A stretch of 64,000 nucleotides of DNA from Pseudomonas fluorescens (GCF_902497785.1 NZ_CABVHK010000013.1:62001-126000), one strand, 5' to 3'. Counted from the stretch's first letter, positions 53,354 through 63,589 are shown. The notes: generated by a model not told the origin, from the letters alone. Made by a program: numbers and translations.

Positions 53354-54262
53354 TCAGTCAGCGGAGGTGGGATTGTCGATCTGCTCCAGCATCCACTTCA
53401 CAAAATCCCGCACTTTGGGCACTTCTGCCGAATGCTCCGGGTACGCCAGGTAGTAGGCGTCGGAACTGGGCATCGCATGCTGCCAGGGAATGACCAGTTT
53501 GCCGTCGGCCAATTCCTCCTCCACCAGAAACCGCGGCAACAACGCCACACCGCAGCCAACCTGCGCGGCACGGATGCACATATAGAACGTTTCGAAGCGC
53601 GGGCCGTGGTAGCTGTGTTCGGTGTGGTAACCCTGACTGTCGAACCAGTCGTGCCAAGCCTGTGGGCGGGAAGCGTTTTGCAGCAGGACCAGGTCGGTCA
53701 ATTGGGTCGGGTCGGTGAACGGCGTGTCAGGCAGGCTGCCCGGTGCGCACACCGGCACCAGCTCTTCGCCGAACAATTTCAGGCATTCGGTGCGCGGCCG
53801 TGAGCCTTGGCCGAAATAGAACGCCAGATCGCTGCGGCCTTGCAGCAGGTCATCGGCTTCTTGCTCGCTGCACAGGTCCAGATGGATCGACGGATGACGC
53901 AGGCGCCAGCCTTTCAACCGGGGCACCAGCCAGCGGGCGCCGAAAGTTGGCGGTGTGGAGACGCGCAGGACTTCGGTTTCACCGCCGTAGGAACGCAGGT
54001 AGTGGGTCGACATCTCGACCTGCGTGAGGATCTTTCGTACTTCGACCAGGTACAGATCGCCGGCCGGAGTCATTTGCAGGCGTCGACGCACCCGGCGGAA
54101 CAACAGGTGCTGCAACAGCTCTTCCAGTTGCGCGACCTGTTTGCTCACGGCGCTCTGGGTCAGGTTCAGCTCCTCGGCGGCCCGGGTAAAGCTCAAATGC
54201 CGGGTCACGGCCTCGAAACACTGCAATGCGGTGATCGACGGCAGGTAACGTTTATTCAGCAT
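53354..54262 (-). CDS. LysR-type transcriptional regulator (GcvA-like)
   Basis: 302 residues from 54262 (MLNKRYLPSITALQ). The N-terminal winged helix-turn-helix reads FTRAAEELNLTQSAVSKQVA (residues about 26-45). The effector domain (about 92-295) has TFGARWLVPRLKGWRLRHP and FETFYMCIRAAQVGCGVALL. It is divergent from amaB with a 174-base gap, so it likely controls the amaBA genes in response to a lysine-pathway metabolite; that link is inferred from position only. A TTG start 12 codons earlier is less likely. Confidence 0.88.
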   Translation of the reverse strand: MLNKRYLPSITALQCFEAVTRHLSFTRAAEELNLTQSAVSKQVAQLEELLQHLLFRRVRRRLQMTPAGDLYLVEVRKILTQVEMSTHYLRSYGGETEVLRVSTPPTFGARWLVPRLKGWRLRHPSIHLDLCSEQEADDLLQGRSDLAFYFGQGSRPRTECLKLFGEELVPVCAPGSLPDTPFTDPTQLTDLVLLQNASRPQAWHDWFDSQGYHTEHSYHGPRFETFYMCIRAAQVGCGVALLPRFLVEEELADGKLVIPWQHAMPSSDAYYLAYPEHSAEVPKVRDFVKWMLEQIDNPTSAD

Positions 54263-54436
54263 GGGGTGTCCTTTTTCTTGTTTCTTTCTGACCAGCAATT
54301 CGCAGCATGAATAAACGGAATGATATCTCTCTTAAAGGTCGTTTGTTGGGTAACCTCCGGCGAGCTAAAACTACAGGTCTGATCAGTCGTGATTTTACGG
54401 CTGTACGCATTCTGTTTTTTGCTTGAGGAGTGACCC

Positions 54437-55927
54437 ATGGTTGCCGCATTGCTTGATCGTCTTGGTGTAAACCCGGCCCTGTACCAGAACGGCAAAGTGC
54501 CGGTGCATTCGCCGATCGATGGCAGCAAGATCGCCTCTGTGAACTGGGAAGGCGCCGCTGAAGTCGAGCAGCACATCAGTCGCGCAGATCATGCGTTCGA
54601 ATTGTGGCGCAAGGTTCCGGCGCCGCGCCGTGGCGAACTGGTGCGGCAACTGGGCGACATCCTGCGCGAATACAAGGCCGACCTCGGCGAGCTGGTGTCC
54701 TGGGAAGCCGGCAAGATCACTCAGGAAGGTCTGGGTGAAGTTCAGGAAATGATCGACATCTGCGATTTCGCCGTCGGCCTGTCCCGTCAGCTGTACGGTT
54801 TGACCATCGCCTCCGAGCGTCCTGGCCACCACATGCGCGAAACCTGGCACCCGTTGGGCGTCGTGGGTGTGATCAGCGCGTTCAACTTTCCGGTGGCCGT
54901 CTGGGCGTGGAACACCACGCTGGCGCTGGTCTGCGGTAACCCGGTGATCTGGAAACCGTCGGAGAAAACCCCGCTGACCGCTTTGGCCTGCCAGGCGCTG
55001 TTCGACCGCGTGTTGAAAAACTTCAGCGATGCGCCGCCGCACCTCAGCCAAGTGATCATCGGTGGCCGCGATGCCGGCGAAGCACTGGTGGATGACCCGC
55101 GTGTCGCGCTGATCAGCGCCACCGGCAGCACCCGCATGGGCCGCGAAGTGGCGCCGAAAATCGCCGCCCGTTTCGCTCGCAGCATTCTGGAGCTGGGCGG
55201 CAACAACGCGATGATTCTCGGCCCAAGCGCCGACCTCGACATGGCCGTTCGCGCCATCCTGTTCAGCGCCGTCGGCACTGCCGGCCAGCGTTGCACCACC
55301 CTGCGTCGCTTGATTGCGCACGAATCGGTTAAGGAAGAAATCGTCACCCGCCTGAAAGCCGCTTACTCGAAAGTGCGTATCGGCAATCCGCTGGAAGGCA
55401 ACCTGATCGGCCCGCTGATCGACAAACACAGTTTCGAAAACATGCAGGACGCGCTGGAACAAGCCTTGAGCGAAGGCGGCCGGGTGTTTGGCGGCAAGCG
55501 TCAACTGGAAGACCAATACCCGAACGCTTACTACGTCTCGCCGGCCATTGTTGAAATGCCGGAGCAGAGCGACGTGGTCCGTGACGAAACCTTCGCGCCG
55601 ATCCTGTACGTGGTCGGTTACAAGGACTTCGATGAAGCCCTGCGCCTGAACAACTCGGTGCCACAAGGCCTGTCCTCGTGCATCTTCACCACCGACGTGC
55701 GTGAAGCCGAGCAGTTCATGTCGGCGGTTGGCAGCGACTGCGGCATCGCCAACGTCAACATCGGCCCGAGCGGCGCGGAAATCGGCGGTGCCTTCGGTGG
55801 CGAAAAAGAAACCGGCGGCGGTCGCGAGTCGGGCTCCGATGCATGGCGCGGGTACATGCGTCGTCAGACCAACACCGTGAACTACTCGCTGGAGTTGCCG
55901 TTGGCGCAGGGTATTACCTTCGACTGA
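54437..55927 (+). CDS. amaB: Aldehyde dehydrogenase, probably L-piperidine-6-carboxylate dehydrogenase AmaB
   Basis: 496 residues, an ALDH7 (antiquitin)-type NAD-dependent enzyme. The catalytic base E252 is in ILELGGNNAMI and the nucleophile C286 in GTAGQRCTTLRR. ETGGGRESGSDAWRGYMRRQ near the C-terminus is the ALDH7 signature. In pseudomonads this protein oxidises the semialdehyde form of L-piperidine-6-carboxylate to 2-aminoadipate in D-lysine/pipecolate breakdown. The following amaA supports this. Good GAGGAGTGA ribosome site. Confidence 0.88.
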   Translation: MVAALLDRLGVNPALYQNGKVPVHSPIDGSKIASVNWEGAAEVEQHISRADHAFELWRKVPAPRRGELVRQLGDILREYKADLGELVSWEAGKITQEGLGEVQEMIDICDFAVGLSRQLYGLTIASERPGHHMRETWHPLGVVGVISAFNFPVAVWAWNTTLALVCGNPVIWKPSEKTPLTALACQALFDRVLKNFSDAPPHLSQVIIGGRDAGEALVDDPRVALISATGSTRMGREVAPKIAARFARSILELGGNNAMILGPSADLDMAVRAILFSAVGTAGQRCTTLRRLIAHESVKEEIVTRLKAAYSKVRIGNPLEGNLIGPLIDKHSFENMQDALEQALSEGGRVFGGKRQLEDQYPNAYYVSPAIVEMPEQSDVVRDETFAPILYVVGYKDFDEALRLNNSVPQGLSSCIFTTDVREAEQFMSAVGSDCGIANVNIGPSGAEIGGAFGGEKETGGGRESGSDAWRGYMRRQTNTVNYSLELPLAQGITFD

Positions 55928-55945
55928 TGGAATAGTGGTCGCTTG

Positions 55946-56027
55946 AAAAGATCGCAGCCTTCGGCAGCTCCTACGGGATTGTGCCTGGCTGCGGTTTTGT
56001 AGGAGCTGCCGAAGGCTGCGATCTTTT
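55946..56027. repeat. Interspersed palindromic repeat, family A, reversed arm order
   Basis: AAAAGATCGCAGCCTTCGGC precedes and GTAGGAGCTGCCGAAGGCTG follows the 24-base centre. It separates amaB and amaA (135 bases), so it may give them unequal expression. Confidence 0.86.
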
Positions 56028-56062
56028 TCGCGGCTTGGTTAGGTTTCTGTTGGAGTCTGGCA

Positions 56063-57346
56063 ATGCCGTTACGCGAAGAGTGTCTGTGGGAAAAACTGAC
56101 GCCGCAAAGGCCGGACAATGCGCCGTTAAAGGGCGAAGTCACGGTCGATGTCTGCGTCATCGGCGCCGGGTTCACCGGTTTGTCGGCGGCAGTGCATCTG
56201 CTGGAAAAAGGCAAGACGGTGTGCGTGCTGGAAGCCCATCGCGCCGGGCATGGCGGTTCGGGGCGCAACGTCGGGCTGGTCAACGCCGGCATGTGGATTC
56301 CACCGGACGACATCGAAGCCGGATTTGGCGAAGCGGTTGGCAGTCAGCTCAATCGCATGCTCGGGGCGGCGCCTTCATTGGTGTTCAGCCTGGTGGACAA
56401 GTACAAGATCGATTGCCAGCTGCGCCGCGAAGGCACGCTGCACATGGCGCATAACGCCCGTGGCGAAGCCGACTTGCGCAGTCGTGAACAACAATGGAAG
56501 CGCCGCGGCGCACCGGTCGAATTACTGACCGGCCAAGCCTGCGAACAGGCTACCGGCACCAAAAAGATTGCCGCCGCGTTGCTCGATCGTCGTGCTGGCA
56601 CGATCAACCCGATGGCTTACACCACGGGGCTGGCCAAGGCGGCCATCGGCCTTGGCGGTCAGCTGTTCGATCATTCACCTGTGACTCGACTTGAGCGTCA
56701 GGGCCAGCGCTGGTCGGTGCAAACCGCTCAGGGTTCGGTGCTGGCCGAGCAGGTGGTGATTGCCTCCAACGCGTATACCGAGGGTGACTGGACAGAATTG
56801 CGACGCAACTTCTTCCCCGGTTACTACTATCAAGTCGCCTCGGTACCACTGACCGACGAGGCCGCGCAGCAAATCCTTCCAGGAGGGCAGGGTTCATGGG
56901 ACACCCGTCAGGTCCTGAGCAGTATTCGCCGGGATAAAGACGGCCGTCTGTTGCTCGGCAGTCTCGGTAATGGCAATCAGAAGCCGACCTGGTTCCTAAA
57001 GGCGTGGGCCGATCGGGTTCAGCAGCACTACTTTCCGTACCTCAAACCGGTGGAATGGGAGTGCACCTGGACCGGTTGCATCGCTTTCACCCCTGACCAC
57101 TTGATGCGCTTGTTCGAACCGGCGCCCGGTTTAGTGGCAGTCACTGGTTATAACGGCCGCGGCGTGACGACGGGGACGGTAGTCGGCAAAGCCTTTGCCG
57201 ATTATTTGTGTAACGGAAATCCTCAGGCGCTGCCGATTCCTTTCGCACCCATGCAGCCCTTGGCGGGAGTGGGATTGCGCAGTTGCCTGTACGAAGCCGG
57301 GTTTTCGCTGTATCACGCAGGCCAGTGCTTGCGCATCGTCATTTGA
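56063..57346 (+). CDS. amaA: FAD-dependent oxidoreductase, probable L-pipecolate oxidase AmaA
   Basis: 427 residues. The N-terminal dinucleotide fold has VIGAGFTGLSAAVHLLE (32-48) and RAGHGGSGRNVGLVNAGMWI, the flavin-contacting stretch of DadA/glycine-oxidase-like enzymes. GYNGRGVTTGTVVGKAFADY near the C-terminus closes the FAD site. In P. putida AmaA oxidises L-pipecolate to piperidine-6-carboxylate, the substrate of AmaB. The substrate here is inferred from the adjacent amaB. Confidence 0.85.
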   Translation: MPLREECLWEKLTPQRPDNAPLKGEVTVDVCVIGAGFTGLSAAVHLLEKGKTVCVLEAHRAGHGGSGRNVGLVNAGMWIPPDDIEAGFGEAVGSQLNRMLGAAPSLVFSLVDKYKIDCQLRREGTLHMAHNARGEADLRSREQQWKRRGAPVELLTGQACEQATGTKKIAAALLDRRAGTINPMAYTTGLAKAAIGLGGQLFDHSPVTRLERQGQRWSVQTAQGSVLAEQVVIASNAYTEGDWTELRRNFFPGYYYQVASVPLTDEAAQQILPGGQGSWDTRQVLSSIRRDKDGRLLLGSLGNGNQKPTWFLKAWADRVQQHYFPYLKPVEWECTWTGCIAFTPDHLMRLFEPAPGLVAVTGYNGRGVTTGTVVGKAFADYLCNGNPQALPIPFAPMQPLAGVGLRSCLYEAGFSLYHAGQCLRIVI

Positions 57347-57638
57347 TTGTTGAAATTTGTTGCTGGACGCGGCGCTTTTCGGCGCAGCGACTAGCCTGTA
57401 AAAGGTGCGGGTTGTAGCAGTGCCGCACCAGCAGTGTGCACTTCGGTGACGCACGTTGTTACAGGCTGGTTGCACGTCGTTTAGCATCGCGGTTGCAATG
57501 ATGGCGCATGCGGGTTGCGCCTTTAAAAATAAACGGTTTCACCTTCAGCGGTTTAGACGGTTGCACGCCCAATGAAAATGGGCTCGAAACAGTCGAAATA
57601 ACAATAATGCAGCGACTTTTTTCAGAATAAAAAACCGA
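57347..57638. promoter_or_regulatory. Upstream region of the bra operon with an NtrC-like motif
   Basis: No gene is seen in this stretch. At 57425-57439 GCACC-N5-TGTGC nearly fits the NtrC enhancer pattern GCACY-N5-RGTGC, about 200 bases before the sigma-54 promoter. It is a weak motif match and the region as a whole is a likely activator target. Confidence 0.35.
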
Positions 57639-57654
57639 TGGCACGGCCCTTGCT
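57639..57654 (+). promoter_or_regulatory. Sigma-54 (RpoN) promoter of braC
   Basis: TGGCACGGCCCTTGCT matches the consensus TGGCACG-N4-TTGCW at every fixed position, with the invariant GG (57640-57641) and GC (57652-57653) spaced correctly. It lies 56 bases upstream of braC. Confidence 0.85.
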
Positions 57655-57709
57655 CTGAGCATTCAGGAAGTCGCAGTGCCAACTAAAAAAAACCTTGGAG
57701 CACCACCTC

Positions 57710-58843
57710 ATGTCCCAGACGTTTTACAAAAAAGGCTTTTTGGCCCTCGCAGTGGCAGCTGCGTTGGGTGTTTCTGCGTTTGCACAGGCTGATGTGAAAA
57801 TCGGTGTGGCAGGTCCAATGACTGGCGCCAACGCGGCATTTGGCGAGCAGTACATGAAGGGTGCACAGGCTGCAGCGGACGCGGTCAACGCGGCGGGCGG
57901 CGTCAACGGGGAAAAAATCGTACTGGTCAAGGGCGATGACGCCTGCGAACCGAAACAGGCTGTGACGGTCGCCAAGGACCTGACCAACCAGAAAGTCGCC
58001 GGCGTGGTCGGTCACTTCTGCTCCTCGTCGACCATCCCGGCCTCCGAGATCTACGACGAAGCAGGCATCATCGCGATCACTCCGGGTTCCACCAACCCTG
58101 CGGTGACCGAGCGCGGCCTGAGTGCCATGTTCCGTATGTGTGGTCGTGACGACCAGCAAGGCATCGTGGCCGGTGACTACATCGTCGACGTGCTCAAGGG
58201 CAAAAAAGTGGTGGTGTTGCACGACAAGGACACCTACGGCCAAGGCCTGGCAGATGCCACCAAGGCTCAACTGGTCAAGCGCGGCGTAACGCCGGTGCTG
58301 TACGAAGGCCTGACCCGTGGCGAGAAAGACTTCAGCACCATCGTCACCAAGATCCGCGGCGCTGGCGCCGACATCGTTTACTTCGGCGGTCTGCACCCGG
58401 AAGCCGGTCCTCTGGTTCGCCAACTGCGTGAGCAAGGCTTGAAAGACGTCAAGTTCATGTCCGATGACGGCATCGTGACCGATGAGCTGGTGACCACCGC
58501 TGGCGGTCCGCAATTCGTCGACGGCGTCCTGATGACCTTCGGCGCCGACCCGCGTTTGCTGCCGGACAGCAAGACCGTGGTGGACGAGTTCCGCAAAAAA
58601 GGCACCGAGCCTGAAGGCTACACCCTGTACGCCTACGCTTCGGTCCAGACCCTGGCAGCAGCCTTCAATGGCGCCAAGTCCAACAAGGGCGAAGAAGCGG
58701 CCAAATGGTTGAAGGCCAATCCGGTCAAAACCGTGATGGGCGAGAAGACCTGGGACGCCAAGGGCGACTTGAAAGTCTCCGACTACGTGGTTTACCAGTG
58801 GGACAAAGATGGCAAATACCACCAACTGGAAAAACAGAAGTGA
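57710..58843 (+). CDS. braC: Branched-chain amino acid periplasmic binding protein BraC
   Basis: 377 residues from 57710 behind TTGGAG. The signal peptide (MSQTFYKKGFLALAVAAALG, cut after AQA) precedes a Leu/Ile/Val-binding domain with DVKIGVAGPMTGANAAFGEQ and the ligand loop HFCSSSTIPASEIYDEAGI. Two cysteines (DACEPKQ and HFCSSS) form the usual disulfide. It captures Leu, Ile, Val and Ala for the BraDEFG importer. A repeat and about 297 bases separate it from braD, which fits higher expression of the binding protein. Confidence 0.95.
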   Translation: MSQTFYKKGFLALAVAAALGVSAFAQADVKIGVAGPMTGANAAFGEQYMKGAQAAADAVNAAGGVNGEKIVLVKGDDACEPKQAVTVAKDLTNQKVAGVVGHFCSSSTIPASEIYDEAGIIAITPGSTNPAVTERGLSAMFRMCGRDDQQGIVAGDYIVDVLKGKKVVVLHDKDTYGQGLADATKAQLVKRGVTPVLYEGLTRGEKDFSTIVTKIRGAGADIVYFGGLHPEAGPLVRQLREQGLKDVKFMSDDGIVTDELVTTAGGPQFVDGVLMTFGADPRLLPDSKTVVDEFRKKGTEPEGYTLYAYASVQTLAAAFNGAKSNKGEEAAKWLKANPVKTVMGEKTWDAKGDLKVSDYVVYQWDKDGKYHQLEKQK

Positions 58844-58864
58844 TATGAGCTGCTGATCTGCCCT

Positions 58865-58995
58865 GTGGTGAGGGGATTTATCCCCGTTGGGTTGCGCAGC
58901 AGCCCCATATCCAGCGAATTCGGTGTTTCAAATGCTCCGTAGTCGCAGGACTTGGGGCTGCTTCGCAGCCCAACGGGGATGAATCCCCTCGCCAC
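58865..58995. repeat. Interspersed palindromic repeat, family C variant
   Basis: Arms GTGGTGAGGGGATTTATCCC (58865 onward) and CGGGGATGAATCCCCTCGCC (58974-58993, continuing to 58995), around inner GGGTTGCGCAGCAGCCCC-type palindromes. It falls between braC and braD, where it could stop 3' exonucleases and favour braC mRNA. Confidence 0.82.
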
Positions 58996-59140
58996 AGAGT
59001 GTTCACCTTCAGACTGAAATCAGTCATGGCTCGTCTGTCTTTTCTCGTAGAGCTGCACACAGCCGTGTTGCGCGGGTGGCTGAACCCCGGTCCGTCGCAC
59101 CCGGCTTCTGTGCAGTCTCTCAAATGCGTGAGATTGCGTT

Positions 59141-60055
<915 letters not shown>

Positions 60056-60058
60056 GCG

Positions 60059-61342
60059 ATGTCTTCAACCACTAAAAAAACCATTGATCTCAAAAGAAGC
60101 CTGGTTGACGCGATTCTTGCCGGTCTGGTCGCCCTGATTGTGTTCGGCCCGATTGTCGGCGTGGTGCTCGACGGCTACGGCTTCAATCTGGAAACCACCC
60201 GGGTGGCGTGGATTGTCGCCATCGTCATGGCCGGCCGCTTTGCCCTGAGCCTGTTTCTGCAAACCCCCAAAGGCCTGCGGATTCTTGACGGATTCGAAAG
60301 CACTGGCTCCGGCGTTCATGTGCTGCCGCCCGACTACAAATCCCGGTTGCGCTGGATCATCCCGCTGCTGATCGTCGTGGCCGTGGTGTTCCCGTTTTTC
60401 TCCAACTCCTACCTGCTGGGCGTGGTCATCCTCGGGCTGATCTACGTGTTGCTGGGTCTGGGCCTGAACATCGTGGTCGGTCTGGCCGGCCTGCTCGACC
60501 TCGGTTACGTGGCGTTCTACGCCATTGGTGCCTACGGTCTGGCGCTCGGTTATCAATACCTCGGTCTGGGTTTCTGGACAGTGCTGCCACTGGCGGCGAT
60601 CACGGCGGGGCTGGCCGGTTGCATCCTCGGTTTCCCGGTGTTGCGCCTGCACGGCGACTACCTGGCGATCGTGACGCTGGGCTTCGGTGAAATCATCCGG
60701 TTGATCCTCAACAACTGGCTGTCCCTGACCGGCGGCCCGAACGGTATGGCGGCACCGCTGCCGACGTTCTTCGGCCTGGAGTTCGGCAAGCGTGCGAAGG
60801 AAGGCGGCGTGCCGTTCCATGAGTTTTTCGGCATCGCCTACAACCCGGACGTGAAGTACTACTTCATCTATGCCGTGTTGTTCCTCGTCGTGCTGGCCGT
60901 GCTGTACGTCAAACACCGCTTGACCCGTATGCCGGTGGGCCGCGCCTGGGAAGCCTTGCGCGAAGACGAAATCGCCTGCCGCTCGATGGGCCTGAACCAC
61001 GTGCTGGTCAAGCTCTCCGCGTTCACCATCGGTGCGTCGACGGCGGGTCTGGCGGGCGTGTTCTTCGCCACGTATCAAGGCTTCGTCAACCCGACCTCGT
61101 TTACCTTCTTTGAATCGGCCCTGATCCTCGCCATCGTGGTACTGGGCGGCATGGGTTCGACCATCGGCGTGGTGATTGCAGCCTTCGTGCTGACGGTCGC
61201 TCCGGAATTGCTGCGCGGTTTCGCGGAATATCGCGTGCTGCTGTTCGGCATCCTGATGGTGTTGATGATGATCTGGCGACCGCGCGGCCTGATTCGGATC
61301 AGCCGTACCGGTGTGACCCCGCGCAAAGGAGTAGCGCCATGA
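60059..61342 (+). CDS. braE: Branched-chain amino acid permease BraE
   Basis: 427 residues, LivM type, with a hydrophilic N-terminus and about ten membrane segments. GLNIVVGLAGLLDLGYVAFY and the EAA loop GRAWEALREDEIACRSMGLN are the family marks. It forms the channel with BraD. Overlaps braF by four bases. Confidence 0.94.
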   Translation: MSSTTKKTIDLKRSLVDAILAGLVALIVFGPIVGVVLDGYGFNLETTRVAWIVAIVMAGRFALSLFLQTPKGLRILDGFESTGSGVHVLPPDYKSRLRWIIPLLIVVAVVFPFFSNSYLLGVVILGLIYVLLGLGLNIVVGLAGLLDLGYVAFYAIGAYGLALGYQYLGLGFWTVLPLAAITAGLAGCILGFPVLRLHGDYLAIVTLGFGEIIRLILNNWLSLTGGPNGMAAPLPTFFGLEFGKRAKEGGVPFHEFFGIAYNPDVKYYFIYAVLFLVVLAVLYVKHRLTRMPVGRAWEALREDEIACRSMGLNHVLVKLSAFTIGASTAGLAGVFFATYQGFVNPTSFTFFESALILAIVVLGGMGSTIGVVIAAFVLTVAPELLRGFAEYRVLLFGILMVLMMIWRPRGLIRISRTGVTPRKGVAP

Positions 61343-62211
61343 GCGAAGTCGTACTCACGGTCGAGAAACTGATGATGCACTTCGGCGGTATCAAGGCGTT
61401 GAGTGATGTCAGCCTCAAGGTGCATCGCAACTCGATCTTCGCCCTGATCGGCCCCAACGGTGCCGGCAAGACCACCGTGTTCAACTGCCTGACCGGGTTC
61501 TACAAGGCCTCCGGCGGCAAGATCGAACTCAACGTTCGTGGCGAACAGACCAACGTTATCCAGTTGCTCGGCGAATCATTCAAACCGGTCGATTTCGTTT
61601 CCCCGAAATCCTTCCTCAGCCGCATGTACTACAAGATGTTCGGCGGGACTCACCTGGTGAACCGGGCCGGTCTGGCGCGCACTTTCCAGAACATTCGCCT
61701 GTTCAAGGAAATGTCGGTGCTGGAAAACCTGCTGGTGGCCCAGCACATGTGGGTCAACCGCAATCTGTTGGCCGGCATCCTCAACACCAAGGGTTACCGC
61801 AAGGCTGAAAGCGATGCGCTGGACCACGCCTTCTACTGGCTGGAAGTGGTGGATCTGGTGGACTGTGCCAACCGTCTGGCCGGTGAACTGTCATACGGCC
61901 AGCAACGTCGTCTGGAGATTGCCCGGGCCATGTGCACCCGGCCGCAAATCATCTGCCTCGACGAACCGGCCGCCGGCCTCAACCCTCAGGAAACCGAAGC
62001 GCTGAGCGCGATGATCCGGCTGCTGCGCGACGAGCACGATCTGACCGTGGTGCTGATCGAACACGACATGGGCATGGTGATGAGCATTTCCGATCACATC
62101 GTGGTACTGGACCACGGCATCGTCATCGCCGAGGGCGGTCCTGACGCCATCCGTAATGATCCAAAAGTGATTGCCGCCTACCTGGGCGCCGATGAAGAGG
62201 AGTTGGTATGA
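61339..62211 (+). CDS. braF: Branched-chain amino acid ABC transporter ATPase BraF
   Basis: 290 residues. Walker A GPNGAGKTT (38-46), signature LSYGQQRRLEIARAM, Walker B IICLDEPAAGLNP and the D-loop are complete. It is about 35 residues longer than the usual LivG/BraF length because of an insert (about residues 67-110) before the Q-loop segment LARTFQNIRLF. The insert is hydrophobic/aromatic in part and also seen in some other Pseudomonas sequences. Overlaps braG by four bases. Confidence 0.94.
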   Translation: MSEVVLTVEKLMMHFGGIKALSDVSLKVHRNSIFALIGPNGAGKTTVFNCLTGFYKASGGKIELNVRGEQTNVIQLLGESFKPVDFVSPKSFLSRMYYKMFGGTHLVNRAGLARTFQNIRLFKEMSVLENLLVAQHMWVNRNLLAGILNTKGYRKAESDALDHAFYWLEVVDLVDCANRLAGELSYGQQRRLEIARAMCTRPQIICLDEPAAGLNPQETEALSAMIRLLRDEHDLTVVLIEHDMGMVMSISDHIVVLDHGIVIAEGGPDAIRNDPKVIAAYLGADEEELV

Positions 62212-62924
62212 GTCAACCGATCCTCGAACTCAAAGACCTGGACGTGTTCTACGGCCCGATCCAGGCCCTGAAGAAGGTCTCGTTGCAGATCAACGAAGGT
62301 GAAACCGTCAGCCTGATCGGCTCCAACGGCGCGGGCAAGTCGACCTTGCTGATGTCGATCTTCGGTCAGCCGCGAGCGGCGGACGGGCAAATCATCTATC
62401 AGGGCGTGGACATTACCCACAAATCGTCGCACTACATCGCGTCCCACGGCATTGCGCAATCGCCGGAAGGCCGCCGGGTGTTCCCCGACATGACCGTCGA
62501 GGAAAACCTGCTGATGGGCACCATCCCCATAGGTGACAAGTACGCCAAGGAAGACATGCAGCGCATGTTCGCGCTGTTTCCGCGGCTTGAAGAACGGCGC
62601 ACCCAGCGGGCCATGACCATGTCCGGTGGCGAGCAGCAAATGCTCGCCATCGCCCGTGCGCTGATGAGCCGGCCGAAACTGCTGTTGCTTGATGAACCGA
62701 GCCTGGGGTTGGCGCCTATCGTGGTGAAACAGATCTTCGCGACGTTGCGGGAATTGGCCAAGACCGGCATGACCATCTTCCTGGTCGAGCAAAACGCCAA
62801 CCACGCGCTCAAACTGTCGGACCGGGCGTACGTGATGGTCAACGGCGAGATCCGTCTGACAGGCACCGGCAAGGAATTGCTGGTGAACGAGGAAGTCCGG
62901 AACGCTTATCTCGGCGGGCACTAG
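62208..62924 (+). CDS. braG: Branched-chain amino acid ABC transporter ATPase BraG
   Basis: 238 residues, LivF type. Walker A GSNGAGKST (38-46), signature MSGGEQQMLAIARAL and Walker B LLLLDEPSLGLAP are intact. It pairs with BraF on the membrane complex. It is last in the operon, followed by a terminator. Confidence 0.95.
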   Translation: MSQPILELKDLDVFYGPIQALKKVSLQINEGETVSLIGSNGAGKSTLLMSIFGQPRAADGQIIYQGVDITHKSSHYIASHGIAQSPEGRRVFPDMTVEENLLMGTIPIGDKYAKEDMQRMFALFPRLEERRTQRAMTMSGGEQQMLAIARALMSRPKLLLLDEPSLGLAPIVVKQIFATLRELAKTGMTIFLVEQNANHALKLSDRAYVMVNGEIRLTGTGKELLVNEEVRNAYLGGH

Positions 62925-62943
62925 ATCCGTAATGTAAACAAGG

Positions 62944-62973
62944 AACGCCCTGACGAACTCAGGGCGTTTTTTT
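62944..62973 (+). terminator. Rho-independent terminator after braG
   Basis: AACGCCCTGA pairs with TCAGGGCGTT around CGAAC, with a T7 tail, 20 bases after the stop. Confidence 0.9.
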
Positions 62974-62985
62974 ATGCCCATCGCC

Positions 62986-63110
62986 GTAGGAACCGTAGGA
63001 ACCGTAGGACCCGTAGGAGCTGTCGAGTGAAACGAGGCTGCGATCTTTTGATGTTGTTTTTACCACCAAGATCAAAAGATCGCAGCCTCGTTTCACTCGA
63101 CAGCTCCTAC
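62986..63110. repeat. Interspersed palindromic repeat, family A, with tandem expansion
   Basis: The left end reads GTAGGAACC-GTAGGAACC-GTAGGACCC-GTAGGAGCTG, four tandem copies of the outer motif. The hairpin arms follow (TCGAGTGAAACGAGGCTGCG and its complement), ending in CAGCTCCTAC. Confidence 0.85.
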
Positions 63111-63214
63111 GCGGAATTGGAGGTGAAGATTGTAAAAACGAAATTGTGGAAAACAAATTCGCAATGCTCTTAAAGCGCGACATAAAGCCGCTGCAAATAG
63201 TTGTTTTGTCACGC

Positions 63215-63280
63215 TTTTGACTTGTCCCCGTTTGCTGTGGAACTGGCTGTGAATAACGTGGGAGTATCTGGCTGTAGGCC
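63215..63280 (+). repeat. 66-nt direct repeat, unit A
   Basis: It aligns without gaps to 63590-63655 at 49 of 66 positions by my count, sharing the blocks ACTTG, CTGTGGA, ATAACGTG and TGGCT. A DnaA-box sequence lies at offset 33. Confidence 0.65.
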
Positions 63281-63589
63281 TTTAACGACGTGGCTTGCAG
63301 AGATGTGGTTATTATTTGACCACTGTTTTTTACAGCGCCAGAGCTTGGCGTTGTCAATCTTTTTATTGGCAGCGAAATGGGTCTGAATTGGAGGGTTGCG
63401 GCCTGTGGATAAGTCTGTGGTTAAACTCTGGAAAGACTCTGCTGAGGGCCGTAGTTACTGGCTTGTAGCCATCGGTCGCTGTTCGGGTCAATCGTGCAAA
63501 ATGCCTTGGGTTACACAGTGAGCACTCAAGGGTCAAGAAAAAAACTTTGTAATATGCCCGCAAAGCCTTGTGCACAGCGGCTTTCAGCT

